Shown here: positions 9,640 through 15,775 of the stretch, one piece after another
Position numbering within the stretch: position 1 is the first letter of the stretch
Layout: each line of letters begins with the position of its first letter
NCBI GenBank assembly: GCA_938016505.1
Contig: CALLWN010000046.1
Span: 1-15,775, forward strand
Origin: an uncultured Sphingomonadaceae bacterium
GTDB taxonomy: Bacteria; Pseudomonadota; Alphaproteobacteria; Sphingomonadales; Sphingomonadaceae
Direction: 5' to 3'
Length of the DNA: 15,775 nucleotides
Notes under the pieces: model-generated
Told to the model about the DNA's origin: nothing
The model's database searches: none
What the model saw: only the letters and a program-made list of their open reading frames with translations
Program-made: the position numbers and the translations under genes

Positions 9640-10386
9640 ATGCGATGGCTTGCCTTCCTCGTGCTGGCTGCGGCCTGTGCCGTGCCGGGGGCTGGAGCGG
9701 CGCCGGAGATGAAGCGGGAGGAGCAGATGGTGGAGAAGGTGGCAGGCTATGCCCGGCTGATCGGCCCGGAGCAAGCGGACGACCCCCGCGTGCTGGCAGC
9801 GCTCGCCGCCGTGCCGCGGGCCGAATTCGTGCCGGCGCCCTGGCGCCACGCCGCCCATGACGACAGCGCGCTCCCCATCGCCCACGGCCAGACCATCAGC
9901 CAGCCCACCATCGTCGCGCTGATGACCCACCTGCTCGGCGTGAAGCCGGGCGACCGCGTGCTCGAGGTTGGCACCGGCTCGGGGTACCAGGCCGCCGTGC
10001 TCGCGGCCATGGGCGCAGAGGTCGTCTCGGTCGAGATCATCCCCGCGCTCGCCGCCGAGGCGAGAGAGCGCCTCGCCCGCCTCGGCTACCGGGGCGTCGC
10101 AGTCCACACCGGCGACGGCGGCCTCGGCTGGCCAGAGGCCGCGCCCTACGACGCGATCATCGTCACGGCAGCCGCCCCGCGGGTGCCGCCAGCGCTCGTC
10201 GCCGAGCTCAGGCCCGGCGGCCGGCTCGTCATCCCGGTCGGGCCCGAAGGCGGGATCCAGCAGCTCCGCCTGGTCGAGAAGGCCGCCGATGGCAGCCTGG
10301 CCGAGCGCACCGTCACCGATGTCCGGTTCGTGCCGCTGACGGGGACCGAGCGCGAACCGCCCGCACCCGCCGGCGAGCCCCGCTAG
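9640..10386 (+). CDS. pcm: Protein-L-isoaspartate O-methyltransferase with signal peptide
   Basis: Pcm methylates L-isoaspartyl residues in ageing proteins using S-adenosylmethionine, starting their repair to aspartate. The 248-residue product has the family motifs intact: HGQTISQP at 82-89, SAM-binding motif I VLEVGTGSGYQ at 107-117, VEIIP near 131, GDGGLGWP at 158-165, DAIIVTAA at 171-178, and RPGGRLVIPVG near 191. Usual cytosolic enzymes are about 210 residues. Here an extra N-terminus reads as a signal peptide (MRW, hydrophobic core, likely cleavage after AGA at about residue 20), which implies export to the periplasm. Cys13 does not sit in a canonical lipobox. The start is supported by AGGGGGA five bases before ATG. 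It is transcribed away from the PEP-CTERM gene, and a hairpin follows its stop. Confidence 0.94.
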   Translation: MRWLAFLVLAAACAVPGAGAAPEMKREEQMVEKVAGYARLIGPEQADDPRVLAALAAVPRAEFVPAPWRHAAHDDSALPIAHGQTISQPTIVALMTHLLGVKPGDRVLEVGTGSGYQAAVLAAMGAEVVSVEIIPALAAEARERLARLGYRGVAVHTGDGGLGWPEAAPYDAIIVTAAAPRVPPALVAELRPGGRLVIPVGPEGGIQQLRLVEKAADGSLAERTVTDVRFVPLTGTEREPPAPAGEPR

Positions 10387-10390
10387 CCCC

Positions 10391-10413
10391 CTGTCGCCTC
10401 TCGCAGGCGACAG
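10391..10413 (+). terminator. Perfect 9-bp hairpin after pcm
   Basis: CTGTCGCCT and AGGCGACAG form a perfect 9-bp stem with a 5-base loop, starting four bases after the pcm stop. No T-run follows, so this is not a textbook intrinsic terminator. In GC-rich genomes such hairpins often mark transcript ends or protect 3' ends from exonucleases. It separates pcm from the VOC gene. Confidence 0.55.
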
Positions 10414-10459
10414 CAGGGCGCATCCGGCGCAAGAGCGTCCGCGCAGGAGGAGGAGTGCC

Positions 10460-10837
10460 ATGTTCAGCCACGTCATGCTCGGCGCCAACGATCTCGAGGC
10501 CTCGAAGGCCTTCTACGATGCCATCCTCGGCGCGCTCGGCCATGGCCCCGGCTTCGCCGACGGCCGCGGCCGCGTGTTCTGGGTGACAGCGGGCGGCACC
10601 TTCGCCATCACCACCCCGATCGACGGCAACCCCGCCAGCTGCGGCAACGGCAGCACCATCGGCTTTGCGGCCGCCAGCCCCGAGCAGGTCGAGGCCTGGC
10701 ACGCTGCCGGCCTCGCCCATGGCGGGACTGCAATCGAGGATCCGCCGGGGGTGCGCGAAGGCGGCATGCGCCTCTACCTCGCCTATCTGCGCGACCCCTC
10801 CGGCAACAAGGTCTGCGCCCTCCACCGCATGGCCTGA
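10460..10837 (+). CDS. VOC family protein (glyoxalase/bleomycin-resistance fold)
   Basis: This 125-residue protein has the single-domain vicinal-oxygen-chelate pattern: FSHVMLGANDLEASKAFYD at the N-terminus, with His4 at the usual first metal-ligand position, a central FWVTAGGTFAI strand, and MRLYLAYLRDPSGNKVCALH at the C-terminus (compare the common Y.AY.RDPDGNK motif). Relatives act as lyases, isomerases, dioxygenases or drug-binding proteins, usually as dimers with a divalent metal. The substrate cannot be assigned. The start is clear from AGGAGGAGGAG ending four bases before ATG. The gene lies between the pcm hairpin and the MarR gene. HppD nearby belongs to the same superfamily, but nothing shows that the two work together. 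Confidence 0.88.
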   Translation: MFSHVMLGANDLEASKAFYDAILGALGHGPGFADGRGRVFWVTAGGTFAITTPIDGNPASCGNGSTIGFAAASPEQVEAWHAAGLAHGGTAIEDPPGVREGGMRLYLAYLRDPSGNKVCALHRMA

Positions 10838-10853
10838 GCCCTGTCGCACCCCC

Positions 10854-10881
10854 TTGCGCCGCCGGCGCGGCGTGGCAGATT
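10854..10881 (+). promoter_or_regulatory. Possible promoter of the marR-type gene
   Basis: TTGCGC (10854-10859), a 16-base spacer and CAGATT (10876-10881) match the consensus at three of six positions each. The -10 ends eight bases before ATG 10890, which would give a leaderless message, in line with the absence of any Shine-Dalgarno sequence there. Spacing and -35 resemble the uvrA promoter. Weak by itself. Confidence 0.27.
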
Positions 10882-10889
10882 CCGCCGCG

Positions 10890-11324
10890 ATGGGGGCACG
10901 GCGGCTGATTCTGGCGGATTTCCTGCCCTACCGGCTGTCGGTCGCGGCCAACGCCGTCTCCGACCGGATCGCCCATGTCTACCGCGCCCGCTTCGGCCTG
11001 CGAATCCCCGAATGGCGAGTCATCGCCATCGTCGCCGAAGGTGCAGCCACCCAGGCCGAGCTCGTCGAGAAGACCGCCATGGACAAGATGACCGTCTCGC
11101 GCGCGGCCAAGGCGCTGGTCGCCCGCGGCCTCATCCGGCGCGCCCGCGCCGATGACCGGCGCACGCTCGCACTCGCCCTCACCGAAGAGGGCGAACGGCT
11201 CCACGCCGAGGTCGCCCCGCTCGCGCTCGCCATCGAGGACGAACTCGTCGCCGGATTTTCGCCCGCCGAGCGCGACCAGCTGATGGCGCTGCTCGCCCGC
11301 CTCGCCGCTTGCGCCAGGTCGTAA
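10890..11324 (+). CDS. MarR family transcriptional regulator of the homogentisate genes
   Basis: The 144-residue product is a typical one-domain MarR regulator, a dimer that usually represses nearby genes until a small aromatic ligand binds. A helical start (LILADFLPYRLSVAANAVSDRIAHVY) leads to the winged helix: TQAELVEKTAMDKMTVSRAAKALVARG at 54-80, the recognition helix within it, and the wing with the conserved DDRR at 88-91, then a C-terminal dimerisation helix. The open frame extends upstream across the VOC gene, but the conserved part begins at ATG 10890; GTG 10872 is another option. Neither has a clear ribosome binding site. It stands 41 bases before hppD, with a palindrome across its stop codon. 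I infer that it controls hppD-hmgA-fahA, perhaps in response to homogentisate or 4-hydroxyphenylpyruvate. Confidence 0.87.
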   Translation: MGARRLILADFLPYRLSVAANAVSDRIAHVYRARFGLRIPEWRVIAIVAEGAATQAELVEKTAMDKMTVSRAAKALVARGLIRRARADDRRTLALALTEEGERLHAEVAPLALAIEDELVAGFSPAERDQLMALLARLAACARS

Positions 11325-11337
11325 CTCGTGTTACGGT
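11309..11337 (+). promoter_or_regulatory. Possible internal promoter for hppD-hmgA-fahA
   Basis: TTGCGC (11309-11314) and TACGGT (11332-11337) are 17 bases apart; each matches the consensus at three of six positions. Transcription would start near 11344, ahead of the hppD ribosome binding site. The palindrome at 11320-11335 falls between and over these boxes, as expected of a repressor site. Read-through from the regulator gene is equally possible. Confidence 0.27.
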
Positions 11338-11340
11338 AAT
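11320..11340. promoter_or_regulatory. Palindromic candidate operator before hppD
   Basis: CGTAAC-TCGT-GTTACG (11320-11335) is a perfect 16-base inverted repeat, and TTAC-G-GTAA (11331-11339) overlaps it, so a GTAA/TTAC half-site occurs three times in 20 bases. MarR proteins usually bind palindromes of this size. The site covers the stop codon of the MarR gene and lies 30 bases before hppD, a good place for repression. Confidence 0.5.
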
Positions 11341-11365
11341 GCCGGATTTGGGAGGAGGGCCGGCA

Positions 11366-12457
11366 ATGGCAACCGCAGCGCGCGAAGGGCAGGCCCACGA
11401 CAATCCGCTCGGCCTCGACGGATTCGAGTTCGTCGAGTTCACCGGCCCCGACCCGGATGCGCTCGGCCGCCTGTTCGAGGCGCTCGGCTTCACCCATGTC
11501 GCCACCCACCGCTCCAAGAATGTCCGCCGCTACGCCCAGGGCGACATCAACTTCCTCCTGAATGCCGAGCCCGAGGGCCAGGCCGCCCTGTTCCGGGCGA
11601 AGCGCGGGCCGTCGGCCAACGCCATGGCCTTCCGCGTCCACGATGCAGCCCATGCCTTCGCCGAGGCGGTCCGCCGCGGCGCCGAGCCGGTCGAGGGCCG
11701 GGTCGGCCCGATGGAGCTCAACATCCCCGCCATCCGCGGCATCGGCGGCGCCAACCTCTACCTCGTCGACCGCTACGGCGCCGCCGAGATCTACGACGTC
11801 GATTTCCGCCCCGTCCCCGGCGCCACCCGCAACGACCTGAGCGTCGGCCTCCACACGCTCGACCATCTCACCCACAATGTCGCCCGCGGCGACATGGCGA
11901 AATGGGCCGATTTCTACGAGCGCATCTTCAACTTCCGCGAGATCCGCTTCTTCGACATCCGCGGCCGGGCCACCGGCCTGTTCTCGAAGGCGATGACCGC
12001 GCCCGACAACAGGATCCGCATTCCCCTGAACGAAAGCCAGGACGAGCAGTCGCAGATCGCCGAGTTCCTGCGCGCCTACAATGGCGAGGGCATCCAGCAC
12101 ATCGCGCTCGCCACCGACGACATCTTCAGAAGCGTTGACTTGCTCCGCGCCAACGGCGTCGCCTTCCAGGACACCCCCGACACCTACTATGAGCTGCTCG
12201 ACCAGCGCCTCCCGGGCCACGGCCACGATGTCGAGGCGATGCGGGCGCGCCGCATCCTGATCGACGGTACGCCCGAGACCGGGGGCGGCCTGCTGCTCCA
12301 GATCTTCACTGCCAACATGGTCGGGCCGATCTTCTTCGAGATCATCCAGCGCAAGGGCAATGACGGCTTCGGCGAGGGCAATTTCCAGGCCCTGTTCGAA
12401 AGCCTCGAGCTCGACCAGATCCGCCGCGGCGTCGTCCCCGAAGGCATGCGGGCATGA
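11366..12457 (+). CDS. hppD: 4-hydroxyphenylpyruvate dioxygenase
   Basis: HppD is the Fe(II) enzyme that turns 4-hydroxyphenylpyruvate and O2 into homogentisate and CO2, the step committing tyrosine to this pathway. The 363-residue length is normal for bacterial forms. The two-domain VOC fold shows an N-terminal GFEFVEFTGPD and a C-terminal catalytic domain with the 2-His-1-Glu ligands: His167 in LDHLTHNV, His245 in IQHIALATDD and Glu325 in FFEIIQRKG. GFGEGNFQALFESLE closes the active site. An upstream ATG at 11309 is in frame, but GGAGGAGGG six bases before ATG 11366 decides the start. The stop overlaps the hmgA start (ATGA), so translation is probably coupled. Expected control is by the upstream MarR regulator. 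Confidence 0.97.
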   Translation: MATAAREGQAHDNPLGLDGFEFVEFTGPDPDALGRLFEALGFTHVATHRSKNVRRYAQGDINFLLNAEPEGQAALFRAKRGPSANAMAFRVHDAAHAFAEAVRRGAEPVEGRVGPMELNIPAIRGIGGANLYLVDRYGAAEIYDVDFRPVPGATRNDLSVGLHTLDHLTHNVARGDMAKWADFYERIFNFREIRFFDIRGRATGLFSKAMTAPDNRIRIPLNESQDEQSQIAEFLRAYNGEGIQHIALATDDIFRSVDLLRANGVAFQDTPDTYYELLDQRLPGHGHDVEAMRARRILIDGTPETGGGLLLQIFTANMVGPIFFEIIQRKGNDGFGEGNFQALFESLELDQIRRGVVPEGMRA

Positions 12458-13740
12458 ACCGCCCCTTCACGCCCACCGCCGCTGCGCCGCTCGCCGGCTT
12501 CGGCAACCACCTCGCCTCCGAGGCCGTGCCCGGCGCGCTCCCCATCGGCCGCAACTCCCCGCAGAAGCCCGCCTTCGGCCTCTACGCCGAGCAGCTCTCG
12601 GGCACCGCCTTCACGGCACCGCGCGCCGACAACCGCCGCAGCTGGCTCTACCGCCGCCGCCCCTCGGCCATGCACGGCCGCTTCGCCGAGGTCGCGCACC
12701 CGGGCCTCGCCCCGGCCCGCCACCTCTCGCCCGACCGCGAGCGCTGGAGCCCGCTTCCCAACGCCGCCGCCGCGACCGACTGGCTCGACGGGCTGACGCT
12801 GTGGGCAGCAACCGGCCCCGCCACCGCCGACACCGGCGTCTCCATCTTCCTCTACGCCTGCAACGCCCCCATGGCCGGCCGCGCCTTCGCCTCGGCCGAT
12901 GGCGAGTGGCTCCTCGTCCCGCAGCAGGGCACGCTCCACCTCATGACCGAGTTCGGCCCGCTCGAAGTGCCGCCCGGCCACATCGCGCTGGTCCCGCGCG
13001 GGGTCCGGTTCCGGGTCGACGTTGACGAACCCGCGCGCGGCTGGGCGCTCGAGAACCACGGCAGCCCGTTCCGCCTGCCCGAGCTCGGCCCGCTCGGCGC
13101 CAACGCGCTTGCCAGCCCGCGCGATTTCGAGGCGCCCCACGCCGCCCTCGAGGCCGACCAGCCCACCCGCCTCGTCATGAAGCTCGGCGGCCGCCTGTTC
13201 GCAACCGGGCTCCCCCACAGCCCGTTCGATGTCGCGGCCTGGCACGGCACCCTCGCCCCCTTCCGCTACGATCTCGCCCGCTTCACCACCATCGGCACCG
13301 TCAGCTTCGACCACCCCGACCCGTCCATCTTCACCGTCCTCACCTCGCCTTCCGACACGCCCGGCACCGCATCTTGCGACTTCGTCATCTTCCCGCCGCG
13401 CTGGATGGTCGCCGAGGCCACCTTCCGCCCGCCCTGGTTCCACCGCAATGTCATGAGCGAGTTCATGGGCCTCATCCACGGCCGCTACGACGCCAGGGCC
13501 GGCGGATTCGGCCCCGGCGGCAGCTCGCTCCACAACCGCATGGCCGCCCACGGCCCCGATCTTGAAAGCTGGCGCCGCGCGACCGACGCCACCCTCACCC
13601 CCGAGAAGCAGGAGGGCCTCGCCTTCATGTTCGAGACCCGGAGCCCGCTCGCCCTCTCCGACGCAGCGCTCGACCACCCGACCCGCCAGCACGATTATGA
13701 CAGCGCCTGGGCCGGCTTCCCCGCAGCAATGCTCCCATGA
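12454..13740 (+). CDS. hmgA: Homogentisate 1,2-dioxygenase
   Basis: HmgA opens the ring of homogentisate with O2 to give maleylacetoacetate, using Fe(II) in the cytosol. The 428-residue product matches the family throughout. The N-terminus has GFGNHLASEAVPGALP and NSPQKPAFGLYAEQLSGTAFT. The catalytic region contains FHRNVMSEFMGLIHG and SSLHNRMAAHGPD, which supply the expected iron ligands His330, Glu336 and His366, at the same spacing as in the human enzyme (335, 341, 371). The ATG lies within the hppD stop (ATGA), and its own stop overlaps the fahA start the same way, so the three enzymes should be made in step. Ribosomes probably reinitiate here rather than bind anew. Confidence 0.97.
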   Translation: MNRPFTPTAAAPLAGFGNHLASEAVPGALPIGRNSPQKPAFGLYAEQLSGTAFTAPRADNRRSWLYRRRPSAMHGRFAEVAHPGLAPARHLSPDRERWSPLPNAAAATDWLDGLTLWAATGPATADTGVSIFLYACNAPMAGRAFASADGEWLLVPQQGTLHLMTEFGPLEVPPGHIALVPRGVRFRVDVDEPARGWALENHGSPFRLPELGPLGANALASPRDFEAPHAALEADQPTRLVMKLGGRLFATGLPHSPFDVAAWHGTLAPFRYDLARFTTIGTVSFDHPDPSIFTVLTSPSDTPGTASCDFVIFPPRWMVAEATFRPPWFHRNVMSEFMGLIHGRYDARAGGFGPGGSSLHNRMAAHGPDLESWRRATDATLTPEKQEGLAFMFETRSPLALSDAALDHPTRQHDYDSAWAGFPAAMLP

Positions 13741-15020
13741 CCCTCGACGTCACCCACGACCCCGCCGCCCGGAGCTGGGTCCCCGGCGCCGATGCCCACC
13801 CGGACTTCCCGGTGCAGAACCTGCCGCTCTGCCTCTTCTCGGCCGAAGATGACCGCCCCCGCGCCGGGATCGCCATCGCCGAAAGGGTCGCCGATCTCCC
13901 GGCGCTGCTCGCCGCCGGCCTCCTCGCCGGGGTCGACGAGGCGGTCGGCGAGCTCCTTTTCGACCGCCTGAACGAGCTCCTTGCCGCCGGCCGCGAGGTC
14001 CGCGTCGCGCTCCGCCGCGCCCTGTTCGCCCTGCTGACCGACCCGGCCGCCGAACCCCGCGCCGCCCCCCACCTGAGGCCGCTCGCCGCGGTGCGCCTCC
14101 ATCTCCCCTGCGAGATCGGCGACTACACCGATTTCTACGCCGGCATCCACCACGCCGCCCGCGTCGGCGCGCTGTTCCGGCCCGACAATCCGCTGCTGCC
14201 CAACTACCGCCACGTCCCCATCGGCTACCATGGCCGGGCCTCTTCGGTCGTCGTCTCCGGCACGCCGGTGCGCCGCCCCGCAGGCCAGCTTCCCGGCGCC
14301 GAGGGCCCCCGCTTCGGGCCAAGCGAACGGCTTGACCACGAGCTCGAGCTCGGCATCTGGGTCGGCCCCGGCAATGCCCTCGGCCAGCCCATCCCGGTCG
14401 GCGAGGCCGCCGACCACATCGCCGGCTTCGCCCTCGTCAACGACTGGTCGGCGCGCGACATCCAGGCCTGGGAGTATCAGCCGCTCGGGCCGTTCCTCGC
14501 CAAGAGCTTCGCGACCACCGTCTCCCCCTTCATCGTCACCCCCGAAGCGCTCGCCCCGTTCCGCTGCCCCGCCATGCCGCGCACCCCGCGCGATCCGCAG
14601 CCGCTCCCCTATCTCCTCGACCCGGCCGACCAGCAGGCCGGGGGCCTCGACCTCACGGTCGAAGCCTGGCTCGAGAGCGCGGCCATGCGCGCGGCCGGCC
14701 TTCCCCCCCTTCGCATCAGCCAGGGCAGCGCGCGCGACCTCTGGTGGACCCCGGCGCAGATGGTCGCCCACCACGCCTCGAACGGCTGCAACCTCCGCCC
14801 CGGCGACCTCCTCGGCACCGGCACCATATCGGGCGAGGCGCCTGGCGCCGCCGGCTCGCTCCTCGAACTGACCGAGGGCGGGAAGCGGCCCCTCGCGTTG
14901 CCCACCGGCGAGACGCGCACCTTTCTCGAAGCCGGGGACCGGCTCAGCCTCACCGCCCGGGCAGAGCGCGCCGGGCTTCGCCTTGGCTTCGGCCCCTGCG
15001 CGGGCGAAGTGGTCGGCTGA
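13737..15020 (+). CDS. fahA: Fumarylacetoacetase
   Basis: FahA hydrolyses fumarylacetoacetate to fumarate and acetoacetate, the last step of tyrosine breakdown. At 427 residues it is the long, eukaryote-like FAH type. The N-terminal SH3-like part contains DFPVQNLPLCLFS. The catalytic domain has Asp132 and His139 in YTDFYAGIHHA, Glu202 and Glu204 in LDHELELGIW, Asp236 in VNDWSARDIQAWE and Lys256 in LAKSFATTVSPF. These line up with the mouse metal ligands and catalytic residues (126, 133, 199, 201, 233, 253) with a constant small offset. GTGTISGEAPGAAGS is also typical. The start is the ATGA overlap with hmgA. The isomerase MaiA that makes its substrate is not next to it. Confidence 0.97.
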   Translation: MTLDVTHDPAARSWVPGADAHPDFPVQNLPLCLFSAEDDRPRAGIAIAERVADLPALLAAGLLAGVDEAVGELLFDRLNELLAAGREVRVALRRALFALLTDPAAEPRAAPHLRPLAAVRLHLPCEIGDYTDFYAGIHHAARVGALFRPDNPLLPNYRHVPIGYHGRASSVVVSGTPVRRPAGQLPGAEGPRFGPSERLDHELELGIWVGPGNALGQPIPVGEAADHIAGFALVNDWSARDIQAWEYQPLGPFLAKSFATTVSPFIVTPEALAPFRCPAMPRTPRDPQPLPYLLDPADQQAGGLDLTVEAWLESAAMRAAGLPPLRISQGSARDLWWTPAQMVAHHASNGCNLRPGDLLGTGTISGEAPGAAGSLLELTEGGKRPLALPTGETRTFLEAGDRLSLTARAERAGLRLGFGPCAGEVVG

Positions 15021-15023
15021 CCA

Positions 15024-15038
15024 GCCCGCCCGGCGGGC
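15024..15038. terminator. Inverted repeat between convergent genes
   Basis: GCCCGCC-C-GGCGGGC is a perfect palindrome filling the 19-base gap between fahA and the opposing NTF2-like gene. As RNA it folds to a 6-bp GC stem with a 3-base loop from either strand. It lacks a T-run, so it is at most a GC-type bidirectional terminator, but the position fits that role. Confidence 0.47.
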
Positions 15039-15039
15039 C

Positions 15040-15534
15040 TCACATCTGGACCGGGGCCGGCCGGACCGAGGAGTGGAGGTGCCTGATCTTCCAGTCCCTG
15101 CCGTCCCACCCGTAGACGAAGCTGTAGCGCGCCGGCACATCGACCCGCTCTCCGGCCGCATTCCTCGTGACCACCGTCCAGTTTCCGGTGCGGGTCGCGG
15201 TGTTGCAGTCGATGATGATGGTCGAGCTGTCGATCCGCGCCACCGGCTCGCCCTTCAGGAACTGGACGAAATATTCGCGGATCTTGTCCGGCGTTGTCCG
15301 TTCGGCGTTGGAGACGGTCGCAAGGAGCGTCGCGTCCGGGGCGAACAGCGCCACCACGGCATCGGGGTCGAGCGTCGCCCAGGCCTGGTTGAAGCGGTCG
15401 AACTGGCGCTTCACGTCCGCCTCGGTCACGGCCGGGCAGGCAGGTGCAGTGGCCGCCCGGCGCTGGGCATCTGCCGGCGCATGGGCTGCGACAAGGGCGG
15501 CCGCGGCCGCAACACGGGCGAGAGACTGGCGCAT
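15040..15534 (-). CDS. Exported NTF2-like (SnoaL/DUF4440-type) protein
   Basis: The 164-residue product begins with a signal peptide (MRQSLARVAAAAALVAAHAPADA, cleavage near residue 23) and continues as one NTF2-like cone domain: VKRQFDRFNQAWATLDPDAVVALFAPDATLLATVS at about 41-75, then TPDKIREYFVQFLKG, the strand pair around SSTIIIDCNTATRTGNWTVV, and RYSFVYGWDGRDWKIRHLHSS at the end. This pattern is common to SgcJ/EcaC-type, DUF4440 and CaMKII-association-like proteins. Such domains bind small molecules or act as isomerases or assembly factors; no specific function can be read. A ribosome binding site AAGGG lies five bases before ATG on the minus strand. It converges on fahA; an export signal makes a direct role in the cytosolic tyrosine pathway unlikely. 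Confidence 0.82.
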   Translation of the reverse strand: MRQSLARVAAAAALVAAHAPADAQRRAATAPACPAVTEADVKRQFDRFNQAWATLDPDAVVALFAPDATLLATVSNAERTTPDKIREYFVQFLKGEPVARIDSSTIIIDCNTATRTGNWTVVTRNAAGERVDVPARYSFVYGWDGRDWKIRHLHSSVRPAPVQM

Positions 15535-15558
15535 GGAAACCCTTCTGGCCTGAGAGTG

Positions 15559-15574
15559 CCTCGCGATTGCGAGG
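15559..15574. repeat. Inverted repeat upstream of the NTF2-like gene
   Basis: CCTCGC-GATT-GCGAGG is a perfect 6-bp inverted repeat with a 4-base centre, 25 bases before the ATG of the minus-strand NTF2-like gene. It could be a repressor site or a hairpin in the message leader. I cannot place a convincing promoter next to it. Confidence 0.4.
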
Positions 15575-15631
15575 TCGCCTCCGCTATCGCGGCAAGCCCG
15601 AACGCGAGATGAACAGCCGCCACCCCTGCCC

Positions 15632-15670
15632 GCGCCCGGCGCCTGCGCCCGCGCCCGGCGCCCGCGCCCG
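15632..15670. repeat. Three 13-bp tandem repeats built from GCGCCCG
   Basis: Units at 15632-15644, 15645-15657 and 15658-15670 are 13 bases each. The last two are identical (GCGCCCGCGCCCG) and the first is a variant; another GCGCCCG follows at 15683. The array lies in the 238-base gap between the NTF2-like gene and the start at 15773. It looks like slippage-prone GC sequence, without a known function. Confidence 0.5.
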
Positions 15671-15732
15671 GTCCCGGAGCTTGCGCCCGGTCAAGGACAG
15701 GGGCCGCAATCCATGGCTGGACAGGCGCGCAT

Positions 15733-15753
15733 GGCCGCCGCATTCTGGCGGCC
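15733..15753 (+). repeat. 7-bp hairpin in the leader of the next gene
   Basis: GGCCGCC and GGCGGCC form a perfect 7-bp stem with a 7-base loop (GCATTCT). It ends five bases before the ribosome binding site of the gene starting at 15773, so it could influence translation of that gene or be part of an operator. Confidence 0.42.
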
Positions 15754-15758
15754 CAATC

Positions 15759-15775
15759 AAGGGGACGCCCGCATG
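15759..15775 (+). other. Ribosome binding site and start codon of the next gene
   Basis: AAGGGGA (15759-15765) is followed, after seven bases, by ATG at 15773-15775, the last bases of the window. This is a well-formed translation start, so a plus-strand gene probably begins here, divergent from the NTF2-like gene. Nothing of its product is visible. Confidence 0.5.

Noticed and set aside
10665..10889. Longer MarR protein starting inside the VOC gene
   Set aside because: The extra residues are low-complexity out-of-frame translation of the VOC gene; conserved sequence begins at 10890.
11309..11365. Longer HppD starting at ATG 11309
   Set aside because: It would overlap the MarR gene and the palindrome, and only ATG 11366 has a well-spaced Shine-Dalgarno sequence.
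12187..15161. Long minus-strand frames opposite hmgA and fahA
   Set aside because: They are shadows of codon bias over two well-identified enzymes with all catalytic residues present.
15632..15670. The 13-bp tandem repeats as a CRISPR array
   Set aside because: Units are directly adjacent with no spacers, too short, and no cas genes are present.

Overview
The window is very GC-rich (by eye near 70 %) and looks chromosomal, from an alphaproteobacterium, most likely a sphingomonad (Sphingomonadales). Three signs point there: two proteins end in the PEPxxWA-type C-terminal sorting signal typical of that order, the DNA-repair gene uvrA carries the alphaproteobacterial LexA box GTTC-N7-GTTC, and the third-position G/C bias is extreme. 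That bias creates long antisense shadow ORFs, which I left out.

Left part (1-5760): cell envelope. At the left edge a minus-strand open frame resembles a damaged DUF4198-type periplasmic protein. From about 700 a hairpin with a T-run and an extended -10 promoter precede a 1169-residue autotransporter. Its passenger begins with a domain resembling the IgGFc-binding N-terminal family, followed by PATR-type repeats and a C-terminal beta-barrel. Downstream on the same strand are a DUF481 (YdiY-like) outer-membrane protein, probably starting at TTG, and a short PEP-CTERM gene that appears frameshifted just after its signal peptide.

Middle (5760-10840): uvrA on the minus strand, with a LexA box overlapping a probable -10 element very close to the start codon; a minus-strand exported PEP-CTERM protein with a near-consensus promoter; then on the plus strand a protein-L-isoaspartate methyltransferase carrying a signal peptide, followed by a hairpin, and a small VOC (glyoxalase-fold) protein.

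Right part (10850-15775): tyrosine/phenylalanine catabolism through homogentisate. A MarR-type regulator is followed 41 bases later by hppD, hmgA and fahA, the last three joined by ATGA stop/start overlaps. A palindromic candidate operator lies across the end of the regulator gene, just before hppD. HppD converts 4-hydroxyphenylpyruvate to homogentisate, HmgA opens the ring to maleylacetoacetate, and FahA splits fumarylacetoacetate to fumarate and acetoacetate. The isomerase MaiA that links the last two steps is not in the window. A convergent, exported NTF2-like protein follows, then an intergenic region with several inverted and tandem repeats, and the likely start codon of another plus-strand gene at the very last bases.

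Most of the window is ordinary housekeeping or catabolic content. The less ordinary points are the IgGFc-binding/autotransporter fusion, the secreted isoaspartate methyltransferase, the broken PEP-CTERM gene, and the promoter architecture of uvrA and marR that suggests leaderless transcripts.
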